A stretch of 20,517 nucleotides of DNA from Scytonema sp. UIC 10036 (GTDB lineage: Bacteria > Cyanobacteriota > Cyanobacteriia > Cyanobacteriales > Nostocaceae): the NCBI RefSeq assembly GCF_009725235.1, contig NZ_WJFC01000232.1, positions 1 to 20,517 on the forward strand, written 5' to 3'. Each line of letters begins with the position of its first letter. Positions within the stretch are counted from its first letter, which is position 1. The notes under the pieces were generated by a model, which did no database searches, had not been told where the DNA came from, and worked only from the letters and a program-made list of their open reading frames with translations. Shown here in pieces: positions 1 to 7,859 of this stretch. Made by a program: the position numbers and the translations under genes.

Positions 1-807
1 GTATTTATACTGAATACATATATGTTGAATTTAGAATATTAATGAGGTAATAGTCGTCATAAACTTGTGATTGTAAGTTTTTTATTAGGGCGACTACCTT
101 ACACTGACTTTAGTACAGACTGAGGAGTACGTGATATGAAGCCAGAAGGCAGAGGGCAAAAGACGCAAACGCTTAATATTTAAGCTTTTGTTTTAATCTA
201 GATAAGGGATAAAGTCAAATCAGTTCAAGCACACCTTGTAAAGATAGGTTAATGACATTTGCATTGACCGGAAACTCTTATTTTTAATAAGAAACATATT
301 ATGTCAGCCCGCGTCTAGCTTCTTATCAAAAAAATGAGAATACATTAAATATGTTCAAACTTTAACTTTTTTGTTATCCAGGGGAACAATATTCAGCAGT
401 AGAATATACTGGGTTATACAATTTTAAATTGTGGCGTTGAGATTTTAGATTGAGCAGTCTTATGTGGCTTGGCTTTTAGCCTACGATGTGTCGCAAAGAT
501 TTTTCCAATCTGTTTTTTCAGGTCAATAATCCGTAGTATTATGAAACACCAAATTACGTCTGAGTATATCATCGCTTTTATCTTTGCTGACTATTAGTAG
601 CAATGTGACTGCCAAGTCATATAGTTTTTGTTGGCATCGAAACCTTATAATTGATTGGCTTAATATCTATAGTTTGTTGTTAAGCCCGTATCTTAGTTTT
701 CAAGATTTTCAGAGACTTTCTGGAAATATTAAGTATTTAAAGAAAAATGTGCTAAAACATACCGTCATACCGTAGCTGACGGTTCCACAAGTGAAGGAGC
801 GCTTGAC
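1..807. other. AT-rich intergenic region without a supported gene
   Basis: I see no convincing coding sequence here. A 63-codon open frame at 584-775 has no ribosome site, family resemblance or coding-like composition. The stretch 140-165 resembles the degenerate purine-rich repeat filler common between cyanobacterial genes. Close to the deacetylase start there is a 7-bp hairpin (761-783). No tRNA or promoter could be called with confidence. Confidence 0.5.
761..783 (+). promoter_or_regulatory. small hairpin in the leader of the polysaccharide deacetylase gene
   Basis: ACCGTCA (761-767) and TGACGGT (777-783) are perfect inverted arms with a 9-nt loop. The hairpin sits about 12 nt before the GGAG ribosome site (795-798) of the next gene. 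It could be part of the 5' leader or the end of an upstream unit. A regulatory role is inference only. Confidence 0.3.
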
Positions 808-1767
808 GTGGAAAGCAATAAATCATATGTTTGGTCTCAAGGAATATTAATAGCATTAGTTGCTTTATGCGGTAGTTTTAGTCTTGGTTTGATGATGCCT
901 ATCAACCCAAACGCTTCTAAAGCTCAGATCGAGCAACCTGTCAATTTAAAAGAAATAGCAGCCAGCACGGGAAATCAACAACGTGTTGAGAAATTCAAGA
1001 CGGCAATGATAACAACTTGGCAACAAGAGGCGAGTATCAAGGGTCTTGCCTACGTTATTCCATCCCGCTTTCAAGGTGTCACTATCAAAAGTGCAAACAA
1101 GATAACAGGTGAGAAAGTTATTGCACTAACTTTTGATGATGGCCCATGGCCCGAAGGTACAACAAAGATATTAGATATTCTTAAGAAAAATAATATAAAA
1201 GGGACTTTTTTTGTCGTTGGGCAGATGCTTAAGGCATACCCAGAGTTAGGCAGACAGATAGTAGCAGATGGTCATATTATCGGTAACCACACGTGGCATC
1301 ACTGGTACCATCATTTTAGTCCGCAAGCAGCCGCCTTTGAAATTGAAAGGACATCAGACCTAATTTATAAAACTACAGGTGTAAAAACAACCTTATTTAG
1401 ACCACCGGGCGGAATGATGCATAACGGCTTGGTGAATTATGCTAATAATCAAAACTATACTACAGTTATGTGGTCTGCTGACTCCATCGATTACAGTCGT
1501 CCTGCCGTACCCAGGTTAGTTAAGAATGTGATGAAAAATTCCGAACCAGGTGGAATTGTGCTCATGCATGACGGTGGCGGAAATCGCACAAAAACCATCC
1601 AAGCACTACCACAAATTATTAGCAACTTTAGAAAGCAGGGCTATCGTTTTGTAACTGTTCCAGAACTTCTAGAAATGGAAGATGATGGCATCAAGTTAGC
1701 ACAAGCTAAAAAGAGTACTTTAACAGCAGTTAAAAAGAACAAGCGATCGAAGAACAGTGACCAGTGA
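808..1767 (+). CDS. polysaccharide deacetylase (NodB homology domain), membrane-anchored
   Basis: This is a carbohydrate esterase family 4 enzyme that removes N-acetyl (or O-acetyl) groups from an envelope polysaccharide such as peptidoglycan or chitin-like glycan. The 319-residue protein has one N-terminal hydrophobic segment (about 12-30) and then an extracytoplasmic catalytic domain (about 103-290). All NodB motifs are visible: TFDDGP at 108-113 with the catalytic and metal Asp pair D110/D111; the HTWHH metal motif with H161 and H165; RPPGG at 198-202; the W222 and DSIDY region; and LMHDGGG at 252-258 with the C-terminal catalytic His. The start is GTG, chosen because GGAG lies 9 nt upstream. 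The C-terminal tail is lysine-rich. The last three sense codons and the TGA stop lie in a CAGTGAC heptamer repeat. The substrate cannot be read from the sequence. Confidence 0.92.
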   Translation: MESNKSYVWSQGILIALVALCGSFSLGLMMPINPNASKAQIEQPVNLKEIAASTGNQQRVEKFKTAMITTWQQEASIKGLAYVIPSRFQGVTIKSANKITGEKVIALTFDDGPWPEGTTKILDILKKNNIKGTFFVVGQMLKAYPELGRQIVADGHIIGNHTWHHWYHHFSPQAAAFEIERTSDLIYKTTGVKTTLFRPPGGMMHNGLVNYANNQNYTTVMWSADSIDYSRPAVPRLVKNVMKNSEPGGIVLMHDGGGNRTKTIQALPQIISNFRKQGYRFVTVPELLEMEDDGIKLAQAKKSTLTAVKKNKRSKNSDQ

Positions 1768-1774
1768 CCAGTCA
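1754..1774 (+). repeat. heptamer tandem repeat CAGTGAC supplying the stop codon
   Basis: Two full CAGTGAC units plus a partial third overlap the 3' end of the deacetylase gene. The TGA stop is part of the repeat, so the C-terminus may have been set by repeat insertion. This is the short tandemly repeated repetitive (STRR) type found throughout Nostocales genomes. Confidence 0.6.
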
Positions 1775-1782
1775 GCAGGTTC

Positions 1783-1834
1783 CCTCGTTCCCAGCCTCAG
1801 GCTGGGAATGCCTTCATAGAGGCTCCGCCTCCTG
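1783..1834 (+). repeat. compound palindromic dispersed repeat, copy 1 (possible terminator)
   Basis: Two adjacent palindromes. The first has arms TTCCCAGCCT (1788-1797) and AGGCTGGGAA (1799-1808), perfect with a 1-nt centre. The second has arms GAGGC (1819-1823) and GCCTC (1827-1831). Related copies lie at 8695-8725 and, inverted, at 10811-10861. Copy 1 lies between the ends of the convergent deacetylase and Uma2-like genes and could form a bidirectional terminator, although it has no clear T tract. Confidence 0.75.
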
Positions 1835-1850
1835 TAAGAGGTATGAGATT

Positions 1851-2297
1851 TTAATTTTGTAACTCCTTCTTCAGAAAAAAGCGGCTATAACCCTGTGGAA
1901 AGTTTGGTAACTCACCAAATACAACATATCCACGTTTCCGGTAAAAAAGTTTACTTGTCATTTCTTTTGTGGTGTTGCTAGGTGATAAGATTTCAAACAC
2001 TACCTGTGGCGGAATGTTATTTTCTTCCCACTGCTTGTAGGAACCCCTATCTCCTTTTGATCTACCAAACACCACTAGTACATCAGGAGCTTGGCAAAGA
2101 TTTTTATTTCCTTTAACGGGATACCACAAAAGATCGCCAGCAACAAATACATCAGCAATACTAGCGAACACAATTTCTAAATTTTCTTTAATAGTAACAA
2201 TCCAACGAAATTGTTTTGTATTATCTGCTATTGGTTTCCCGTCACTTTCAGGGTAAATGATATCCGGCGCGGTATCAGATATTATTTGTTGTACCAT
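1851..2297 (-). pseudogene. Uma2-family (PD-(D/E)XK nuclease-like) gene, C-terminally truncated
   Basis: The N-terminus carries the cyanobacterial Uma2/DUF820 signature: a YPESDGKPIADNT segment, then the APDVLVVFG core strand with the putative catalytic Asp, then VVFEILSPSNTTKE with the Glu and a following Lys. These match the PD-(D/E)XK nuclease-like fold of this family. The family usually continues about 50-90 residues with an EYW/EYY-type strand and a DP motif. Here the frame instead ends after 148 residues in an unrelated-looking tail, which suggests truncation. I take the ATG at 2297; a TTG at 2306 would add three residues. Uma2 genes are highly multiplied in cyanobacteria and their function is not settled. 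It lies convergent to the deacetylase and divergent from the antitoxin gene. A short functional variant is possible. Confidence 0.6.
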
Positions 2298-2566
2298 ATG
2301 GAGCAATATCTTCTCTTGTAAGAGTTTTACTAAAATATCTAGTCTAGATGTAGAGGTTAGGTTTTTTAGTCTACCAACATACTCAAGATTTGATTTGAAA
2401 ATGAAATGGCTCAGTTAAAATTGACGCGGGCTTTTAAATCGTTTGCATTAGGAGTTTTGCCGATCCCTTCTCAATTTCCCGGTATTAACAGGTAACAAAC
2501 GAGTCCAAATAGATTAAACTCTGACGCTAAAAGTAGAATAAATGTATCCTCCACGTAAGCCCCATC

Positions 2567-2911
2567 ATGGCTATCCCAGAACTCGAACAACAACTCCTTC
2601 AGCTTTCCCCCAACGATAAACTGTATATTATCCAACTCCTTGCCCAAAGCCTGACCGCACGCAACACCCACCCAGACCAACCCACCAAACTCTCTGAGTT
2701 TTTCCGTCAATCCCCCCTGACTGAACTCACCGAAGAACTCGACCTTAGCCGAGGCTGGACATTGCTAAAAACCCTCATTGAGTCCCTACAACCAGAAACC
2801 CAAACCGAAACCCCAGAATATCCCCTTCCTCAATTCTACGGATGTATCCAAGATGAAACGTTCTTTCGCCATCCCCAAGGACAACAACCAGAACGCGAAC
2901 CCATCTTGTGA
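2567..2911 (+). CDS. probable antitoxin of a VapBC-type toxin-antitoxin pair
   Basis: This 114-residue protein has the layout of cyanobacterial antitoxins paired with PIN toxins. The N-terminal helix (about 4-30, LEQQLLQLSPNDKLYIIQLL) is of the kind that forms the DNA-binding or dimer part. An SEFFRQSPL motif follows (about 43-51), and a polar toxin-binding tail ends in a PEREP segment. The assignment rests mainly on context: its TGA stop overlaps the GTG start of a vapC-like frame by the GTGA arrangement typical of coupled toxin-antitoxin genes. Because that toxin gene is cut short, this is probably an orphan antitoxin. No strong Shine-Dalgarno sequence precedes the ATG. The family is recognised only by resemblance, so the exact antitoxin class is uncertain. 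Confidence 0.6.
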   Translation: MAIPELEQQLLQLSPNDKLYIIQLLAQSLTARNTHPDQPTKLSEFFRQSPLTELTEELDLSRGWTLLKTLIESLQPETQTETPEYPLPQFYGCIQDETFFRHPQGQQPEREPIL

Positions 2912-3114
2912 AATTCCTACTAGATACTAACACTTGCATTATCTATATGCGTGGTAAAAATTTCACCTTAAAGCAGAAACTAGAATCCACTGCCACCAAA
3001 GATATTGCCGTTTGCTCAATTGTTAAAGCAGAACTATTTTATTTGACTTCTGTCACTTCACCTAAACGAGTAAAGCGAATTTCAATGCGTCGCCGTGTGG
3101 AATCTTCTTGTTGA
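2908..3114 (+). pseudogene. vapC-like PIN-domain toxin, truncated after about 45 codons
   Basis: The frame begins MKFLLDTNTCIIYMRG, the start of a VapC PIN-domain ribonuclease, with the first catalytic Asp at D6. It continues to SIVKAELFY, with the second acidic residue at E42. A normal VapC has about 130 residues and further acidic residues after that. Here the homologous part stops near base 3042. The remaining 23 codons are antisense to the 3' end of the OmpA-like gene and are not PIN sequence. The break therefore lies at the edge of the minus-strand cassette and reads as a recombination or insertion junction. The product should lack nuclease activity. The GTG start overlaps the antitoxin stop. 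Confidence 0.75.
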
Positions 3115-3842
3115 GCACTCGTAGGAAGTGCAAACTCGCCACTAGGTAATATGAGCTGTGCTGCAGAATAAGCACGAAATTTTAATCCTTTCAGCCTACC
3201 TTCTTTTGTTTGTATATAACGTAGCACTCTAACCAATTCTAGCGATCGCATCAAACCTAAGTCAGCGTTTGAACCTGCCTTAAGATTCCGAACTGGTAGA
3301 CTACCAGTAGCTACGTTTTCTAAATTTTGGTCTAAATTACTAATTGTACCACCATTTGCCTGTCCATCAGTGTGACCAATGATTTCTACCGTATTTATGT
3401 TGTACTCTTTTGTTTTTTGTTCAATTTCAGGAACTATTTTTGTCCAAACATATTTGTACATCGGTTGTGGAAGCTCAGCACTACCAGACTCAAAGCGGTA
3501 AGCCCCTTCATCTTTAATCAAAATAATTGGTGGCGTATCTGTTAATTGCTTTGCTGAATGCAGTTGTTTCTGTAAAGAAGCAACTTGCTGTTCTAGTTGC
3601 TCGGTTTTATTTACTTTAGCTTGTAAAATTTCTATCTTTCTAGCATAATCTGCTACTTGATGCTTATTTCCTGCTAAACTAATTAAAAGCGGCTCTAAAT
3701 TTCTTGCTGACAGTACAGACTTAACTATAACTATCAACAAAAATAAGAGAAGTATCATAAAGGCATTAGACATTAAGTCGGTAAATGCGGGCCAAATATT
3801 TAGCTCTTCACAATCATCAGTCTGTCGAAAACGACGATTCAT
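3039..3842 (-). CDS. MotB/OmpA-type stator protein, ZorB-like
   Basis: Predicted inner-membrane protein with a peptidoglycan-binding periplasmic domain, the partner of the adjacent ExbB/MotA-type channel. From the ATG at 3842 (267 residues) the order is: a short cytoplasmic N-terminus; WPAFTDLMSNAF with a conserved Asp (D22) at the head of the single membrane helix (about 22-43), the position of the ion-carrying Asp of MotB and ZorB; a coiled coil (about 60-100); and an OmpA domain (about 112-258). The OmpA domain contains GHTDG (156-160), the N-x6-R helix ending at R199, and RRRIEIRF (250-257), the usual diaminopimelate-binding elements. A TTG four codons upstream (3854) is an alternative start. 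The gene lies 33 nt downstream of the channel gene. The periplasmic Asn/Gly-rich stretch (about 163-185) looks like a loop insertion in the OmpA fold. Confidence 0.85.
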   Translation of the reverse strand: MNRRFRQTDDCEELNIWPAFTDLMSNAFMILLLFLLIVIVKSVLSARNLEPLLISLAGNKHQVADYARKIEILQAKVNKTEQLEQQVASLQKQLHSAKQLTDTPPIILIKDEGAYRFESGSAELPQPMYKYVWTKIVPEIEQKTKEYNINTVEIIGHTDGQANGGTISNLDQNLENVATGSLPVRNLKAGSNADLGLMRSLELVRVLRYIQTKEGRLKGLKFRAYSAAQLILPSGEFALPTSAQQEDSTRRRIEIRFTRLGEVTEVK

Positions 3843-3875
3843 ATTTGTTTTCAATTATAATTATCTGAAAAATAC

Positions 3876-5612
3876 TTACTTAAATAAACTAGAAAAATCT
3901 GCTAGCTCTTCACTGTTGGCATTATTTTTAAAAGCAGTATTTGTTTGTCCTTCTCTTATATGAGAAATTTCCTGTTTGATTTCAGCCATCTTTTTGATAC
4001 ATTGTTGTAAATTACTAATTAGGGCTTGAGATATCTTGATGCTAAGTTCAGTTTCTTGTTTCATACCTGTCATCAAACTGTTACCTACATTTTTATATTC
4101 TCCAATTAACTTTACATTGTTGTTTCTTAGGAGTTCCATTAAATCTAACTTTAATGTATCAATTATGATGCTTAACTGATTTGTGTTTCTTTCAAAATTT
4201 GTAATTGCAGTTTGAATATAGCGCTCGCTAGCCTCAGCTTTATCAAACATACTTGATACAAAACGCTCTCCCAGAGCCTCAATTGATAAATGAATCTCTT
4301 TTGTATAATTCATCACCGTTAACATTAATTCTTTCAATGCTACTTCCACTCCATCTAAATTATTGGATTTGTTAGCAATGATTTTTTCTAAATCGTTAAT
4401 TTTATGAATAGCTAAATTAAAGTTCTTGGCTCCTTCATCAAGGAAAGGAATAATTTCAAGAAAAGACTTTTGATTAGTTTTGTGTGCTTCTAAGACTTCT
4501 ATAGAAGTTTTATTAATGTTTCCGATTTCTAAACCCATCTTTAATAACTGATTGCTGGATAAATGAAGTTCATTAACAGCATTTTTGATAGCTGTAACGG
4601 TCTCAGCCAAACTAGCAGTAGATTGAGAAAAATTACTTTGTATATTATTTAAACTGATTGTAGCTGCTAACAGTCTTTCTGGGAAATCACAATTTTCAAA
4701 TGTTTGACTTACTTGTTCAAATTTGCTAGCAGTAGTTTTAACTCCATTGACTGCAGTTTGAAATTCCCTAACTGAATGCTCTAAATTATTAGCAGCAGCA
4801 GATATTGTACCAGCACCTTCTTGAAATCGTTCGTAAACTTGTTTGGCTAAATCAGCAGCTTCTTTGTTTCCTTGTGCGATTTCTTTTGAGACTTCTCCTA
4901 ACGAGTCCTCAACGACTCTCCGAACCGTTTCACCAAACCTAGTTAAAAACTCCTCTTGCTGTTTTACCATCTTATGAATTATTACATCTAAGCGAGTAAT
5001 ACCCTCTACTTGAGGGTGATAGATATTATCGAGGTAATCTTCTAAAGAACTAATCAGTCGATATTTAGCTATACTAGTGTTTTTGAATGAATTAATTATT
5101 GTTAAAAAAGCACTAAAAAATAATCCGGTTAAGCTAGTGGTGAAGGCAATACTCATTCCTTGTAGTGGTTTTTCCAATTCCCTCACTAAATTGCTGATAT
5201 CGCTGGTAGAAGTTTGATTTATGGTTTGGCTGAGTTCTGCCAAATTAATTGTAATACCAAGAAAAGTACCAAGTAATCCAAAGGAAAGTAGCAAGTTAGG
5301 TAAAATGCGACAAAAATAATCAATTTGGTCACAGGAGAACGTCCAAACTTTTTGCTGGCTGTAAACTTGCTCGACTAATGCTGTTGTATTGACTTGCTCT
5401 AATTTTCTACTAGCATCAGCAAATCTTTCTTCTAATTCTTTGACAATTGCTGGTTTCTTTCCGGGTGATTGTTTTTTAATTAGTCTTCTTACTGTCTCTT
5501 CTTTTTTGACAAGAAAAGAATAGAGAGAAACCCGTAAGCTAAGAGCGGTTATAGATGGAATAATAACTAGTATAAGTGTGAGAATGATTAAGTATAGAGG
5601 TATTTGTAACAT
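3876..5612 (-). CDS. MotA/TolQ/ExbB-type proton channel protein with long coiled-coil tail, ZorA-like
   Basis: A 578-residue membrane protein. The first membrane helix is at about 4-24. The second begins LPNLLLSFGLLGTFLGIT (104-121) and the third is PLQGMSIAFTTSLTGLFFSAF (149-169). The GLLGTFLGIT and AFTTSLTG blocks are the hallmark channel helices of the MotA/TolQ/ExbB superfamily, and three helices fit TolQ/ExbB/ZorA. The next 370 or so residues are a helical, methyl-accepting-like coiled coil rich in Ser, Asn, Glu and Lys. This is far longer than in TolQ or ExbB and resembles the long cytoplasmic tail of ZorA. With the next gene it should form a pentamer-dimer proton-driven motor whose tail couples to cytoplasmic partners. 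ATG start at 5612, with no strong ribosome site. Confidence 0.85.
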   Translation of the reverse strand: MLQIPLYLIILTLILVIIPSITALSLRVSLYSFLVKKEETVRRLIKKQSPGKKPAIVKELEERFADASRKLEQVNTTALVEQVYSQQKVWTFSCDQIDYFCRILPNLLLSFGLLGTFLGITINLAELSQTINQTSTSDISNLVRELEKPLQGMSIAFTTSLTGLFFSAFLTIINSFKNTSIAKYRLISSLEDYLDNIYHPQVEGITRLDVIIHKMVKQQEEFLTRFGETVRRVVEDSLGEVSKEIAQGNKEAADLAKQVYERFQEGAGTISAAANNLEHSVREFQTAVNGVKTTASKFEQVSQTFENCDFPERLLAATISLNNIQSNFSQSTASLAETVTAIKNAVNELHLSSNQLLKMGLEIGNINKTSIEVLEAHKTNQKSFLEIIPFLDEGAKNFNLAIHKINDLEKIIANKSNNLDGVEVALKELMLTVMNYTKEIHLSIEALGERFVSSMFDKAEASERYIQTAITNFERNTNQLSIIIDTLKLDLMELLRNNNVKLIGEYKNVGNSLMTGMKQETELSIKISQALISNLQQCIKKMAEIKQEISHIREGQTNTAFKNNANSEELADFSSLFK

Positions 5613-5651
5613 GGAAAGAATTATGGAGTTTGGAAAATTAATTTGAAATAA

Positions 5652-5669
5652 GGTGGGCTTTAGCCCACC
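5652..5669. repeat. perfect palindrome between the second and third cassette genes
   Basis: GGTGGGCT (5652-5659) and AGCCCACC (5662-5669) are 8-bp perfect arms with a 2-nt loop. They belong to the widespread cyanobacterial repeat type built around GTGGGCTTTAGCCCAC. It occupies the 69-bp gap upstream of the channel gene. It could lower read-through between the two halves of the operon or stabilise a processed end. Confidence 0.6.
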
Positions 5670-5681
5670 CTACGTAGTGGC

Positions 5682-7859
5682 TTATAAGGGATATTTACTC
5701 AAAATCTCTTTACGAAGGTTTTCGTATTCATTTTGAGTTATGATATCGTCGCTTAAATCTTGTTTTAATCGTTCTAATTCCGCTCGTCGTTGTGCTCGGT
5801 TGTCTTCAACATCTACATGAAAATTTACAACGACTACTTCTTCTGAATTATCTTTCTTACTTTTGATAGAACCGTTTAATGCTAAAGTTTGGTTTTGGAA
5901 GGTTTTAAAGCATTCTTCCATCTTTCTCCAGAAGCGATTAATAATTCCCTCTTTAGTTGTGGGATCGTTACCTCCAGGAGGTGTATAAACTGCTGTTTTG
6001 TAGGGGTAATTGGAATTATCTGGTGATAAATTCTTAACTTGTTCAACAAATTGTCGCAATTTTGGTAAATAATTATTTTGCCAAAGAACTGGCTGGTGAG
6101 TAATATTTGCGATCGCACCATCCAAAAGTTTCTTCAAAGTTTCAGTCATTCCACGATGGTTAGCCAGTTCTTCCAAAGCTTGATTCCACTCTGTACTTAA
6201 ACAAGCAGTGTAATAACAGTCTTGCAATGCATCATAATATTGGAATTCCAATTTTTGATTTTCCTGATTTTTCTCTAACAACATCAATGCCAGACAAGGA
6301 TAAAAAATATCTTCTAATTCTTCCATTTTTTTAGCATCAGGGGGGATAATATCGGGAAAAGAAGCACGATAGTCATTGTGAAGAAAAGAGGTAGAAGAAT
6401 TTTGTTCGCGCAGGTATGGGTTTCTCATTCTTTCCAAACTGCTTATCAATCTAATAGGAAACCCAGCATACTCATTGACAAATAAAATTTCGTCGTCAGC
6501 TTGAGTAGATTTAAACACGCTTGAGTGAACTCCTAAATCTTGCCCAAGTAATATTTTAAACTGCCGTACTTCTAACTCATCCGTGTCTTTAAAACCTACC
6601 AATTTACTACTTTTAGCAGGGTCATCGCAGAAGTAGGGGTCGCTTAAATTAAGATTTAGCAGAGGTTGAGCTTCTTGCATAATTTGTGCTAAGCGAGTTG
6701 AACGCGCTGCTAGGGAGTAATTTTGCATGAAGCGCTTGATAACAGAGTTCACAATACTGATTCCACGAGACGCAAACAAGCTATCAACATTGACATCAAT
6801 TTCTTTCTGTAACTGCTGTTGAGTCGTGCGTTCCCTATCGATAAAACTTGCTAAAGATTGTCCTCGTCCTGTTGGTTCTGTAATAGAGGAAGTTGCCAAG
6901 ACAAACTGTCGTCGCAAATCATCTTTCGGTAACATAGTTTGCAAACAACGTTCTATATCTTCATTATCAAAGATCGCCTCTCCACTCATTTCATCGAAAT
7001 TAAGCTGTTGCAAGTCTTTTTCTTGTTTCTCGTAACCACTTTTCAAATTCTCGACTAAGCTATTAAATGCAGCAACTTGAGAGTCTCTACTTTGAACGTG
7101 CTTTTGTAAAATATCAACAATTTGTAGTGACTCCTGCAAAACTCCTAACTGAAAGTTATGCTTAATCAACTCGCAAACTTCGCGTAAAACCCTTTTTGCT
7201 TCAGTTTGGGCTTGGCTATTCTTGTTGCTTAGAAAGGGAAGAGCGGCTTTCTGTTCAATATCTTGAAGTATTTGTTCGGCATCGCGCCATTTTTTCTCTA
7301 AATCTTCTAAACGGCGCATCCCTCCAAAATTGGCAATTTCTTCTTGTAGATTGCGTTGATAGTTATGCAATTCATGTTGTAAGGCATCTAGCCCGTCTCG
7401 TGTACTTCTAATTGAGAAATGAGGCTCGCTGGGAACTAACAATCGCGTGATATAATCGTCGATATTTGTTTGAAGTTCTTTGGTCAGAGTTGGACAAACT
7501 TGTTGTAGCTTAGTTAGCCAAATTCCCCGACTATTCTCTGTTTCACCTGGTTGAGTTTTGCGAAATTGCTCTCGAAACTCCTTGGATAGTTTTTCGTAAA
7601 TTGCATTGCGATCGTCTCGCGTTTGGCAGTCGGCGATCGACTTTTCTAATTTATTTTTCCAAGTATTAATAGTGTTACTAAAATTCTTGTTGTACTCCTG
7701 CACGGACTCAGCTAATCTGCTACTTATGCCTTCTTTTCTAGCTAAGTCAGTATGCCAACGGTATTGAATCAAAAATTGTTCAAGTAGGCGTTGGGGATCG
7801 GGGCTTTGACCTTCGCCATTTAACCAGAATTTTACGAGTTCTAAACCGACACGATTCAA
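5682..7859 (-). CDS. large coiled-coil protein with C-terminal SHOCT-like segment, cassette component of unknown function
   Basis: 725 residues with no enzyme family I can name. About 1-330 is highly charged and helical with predicted coiled coils (for example around 165-215 and 255-290). About 330-620 is a mixed region. The last 37 residues (689-725) contain LERLKQDLSDDIITQNEYE followed by a K/L-rich end, which matches a SHOCT (short C-terminal) domain. The annotated start is a TTG overlapping the vWA stop as TTGA, with no ribosome site. The frame stays open for 12 more codons upstream (to 7894), encoding SFPRDTIVQIAL, which continues the following helix well. I therefore suspect that the true N-terminus was lost in a deletion. 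I have a weak recollection that similar cyanobacterial proteins carry an N-terminal tubulin/FtsZ-like GTPase domain; none is present here. It is probably the cytoplasmic partner of the motor. Confidence 0.65.
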   Translation of the reverse strand: MNRVGLELVKFWLNGEGQSPDPQRLLEQFLIQYRWHTDLARKEGISSRLAESVQEYNKNFSNTINTWKNKLEKSIADCQTRDDRNAIYEKLSKEFREQFRKTQPGETENSRGIWLTKLQQVCPTLTKELQTNIDDYITRLLVPSEPHFSIRSTRDGLDALQHELHNYQRNLQEEIANFGGMRRLEDLEKKWRDAEQILQDIEQKAALPFLSNKNSQAQTEAKRVLREVCELIKHNFQLGVLQESLQIVDILQKHVQSRDSQVAAFNSLVENLKSGYEKQEKDLQQLNFDEMSGEAIFDNEDIERCLQTMLPKDDLRRQFVLATSSITEPTGRGQSLASFIDRERTTQQQLQKEIDVNVDSLFASRGISIVNSVIKRFMQNYSLAARSTRLAQIMQEAQPLLNLNLSDPYFCDDPAKSSKLVGFKDTDELEVRQFKILLGQDLGVHSSVFKSTQADDEILFVNEYAGFPIRLISSLERMRNPYLREQNSSTSFLHNDYRASFPDIIPPDAKKMEELEDIFYPCLALMLLEKNQENQKLEFQYYDALQDCYYTACLSTEWNQALEELANHRGMTETLKKLLDGAIANITHQPVLWQNNYLPKLRQFVEQVKNLSPDNSNYPYKTAVYTPPGGNDPTTKEGIINRFWRKMEECFKTFQNQTLALNGSIKSKKDNSEEVVVVNFHVDVEDNRAQRRAELERLKQDLSDDIITQNEYENLRKEILSKYPL

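Noticed and set aside
584..775. 63-codon open frame upstream of the deacetylase gene
   Set aside because: No ribosome site, no recognisable family, AT-rich chance-like composition, and it ends in the leader hairpin.
2406..2495. 29-codon open frame beginning MAQLKLTRAFKS between the Uma2 and antitoxin genes
   Set aside because: Too short, no family match by eye and no clear ribosome site; it could be a remnant of a lost gene but there is nothing to support that.
3876..5612. Channel protein as a standard TolQ/ExbB of the Tol-Pal or TonB systems
   Set aside because: The coiled-coil tail of about 370 residues and the OmpA-domain partner do not fit TolR/ExbD; no tolA, tolB, pal or tonB is nearby.
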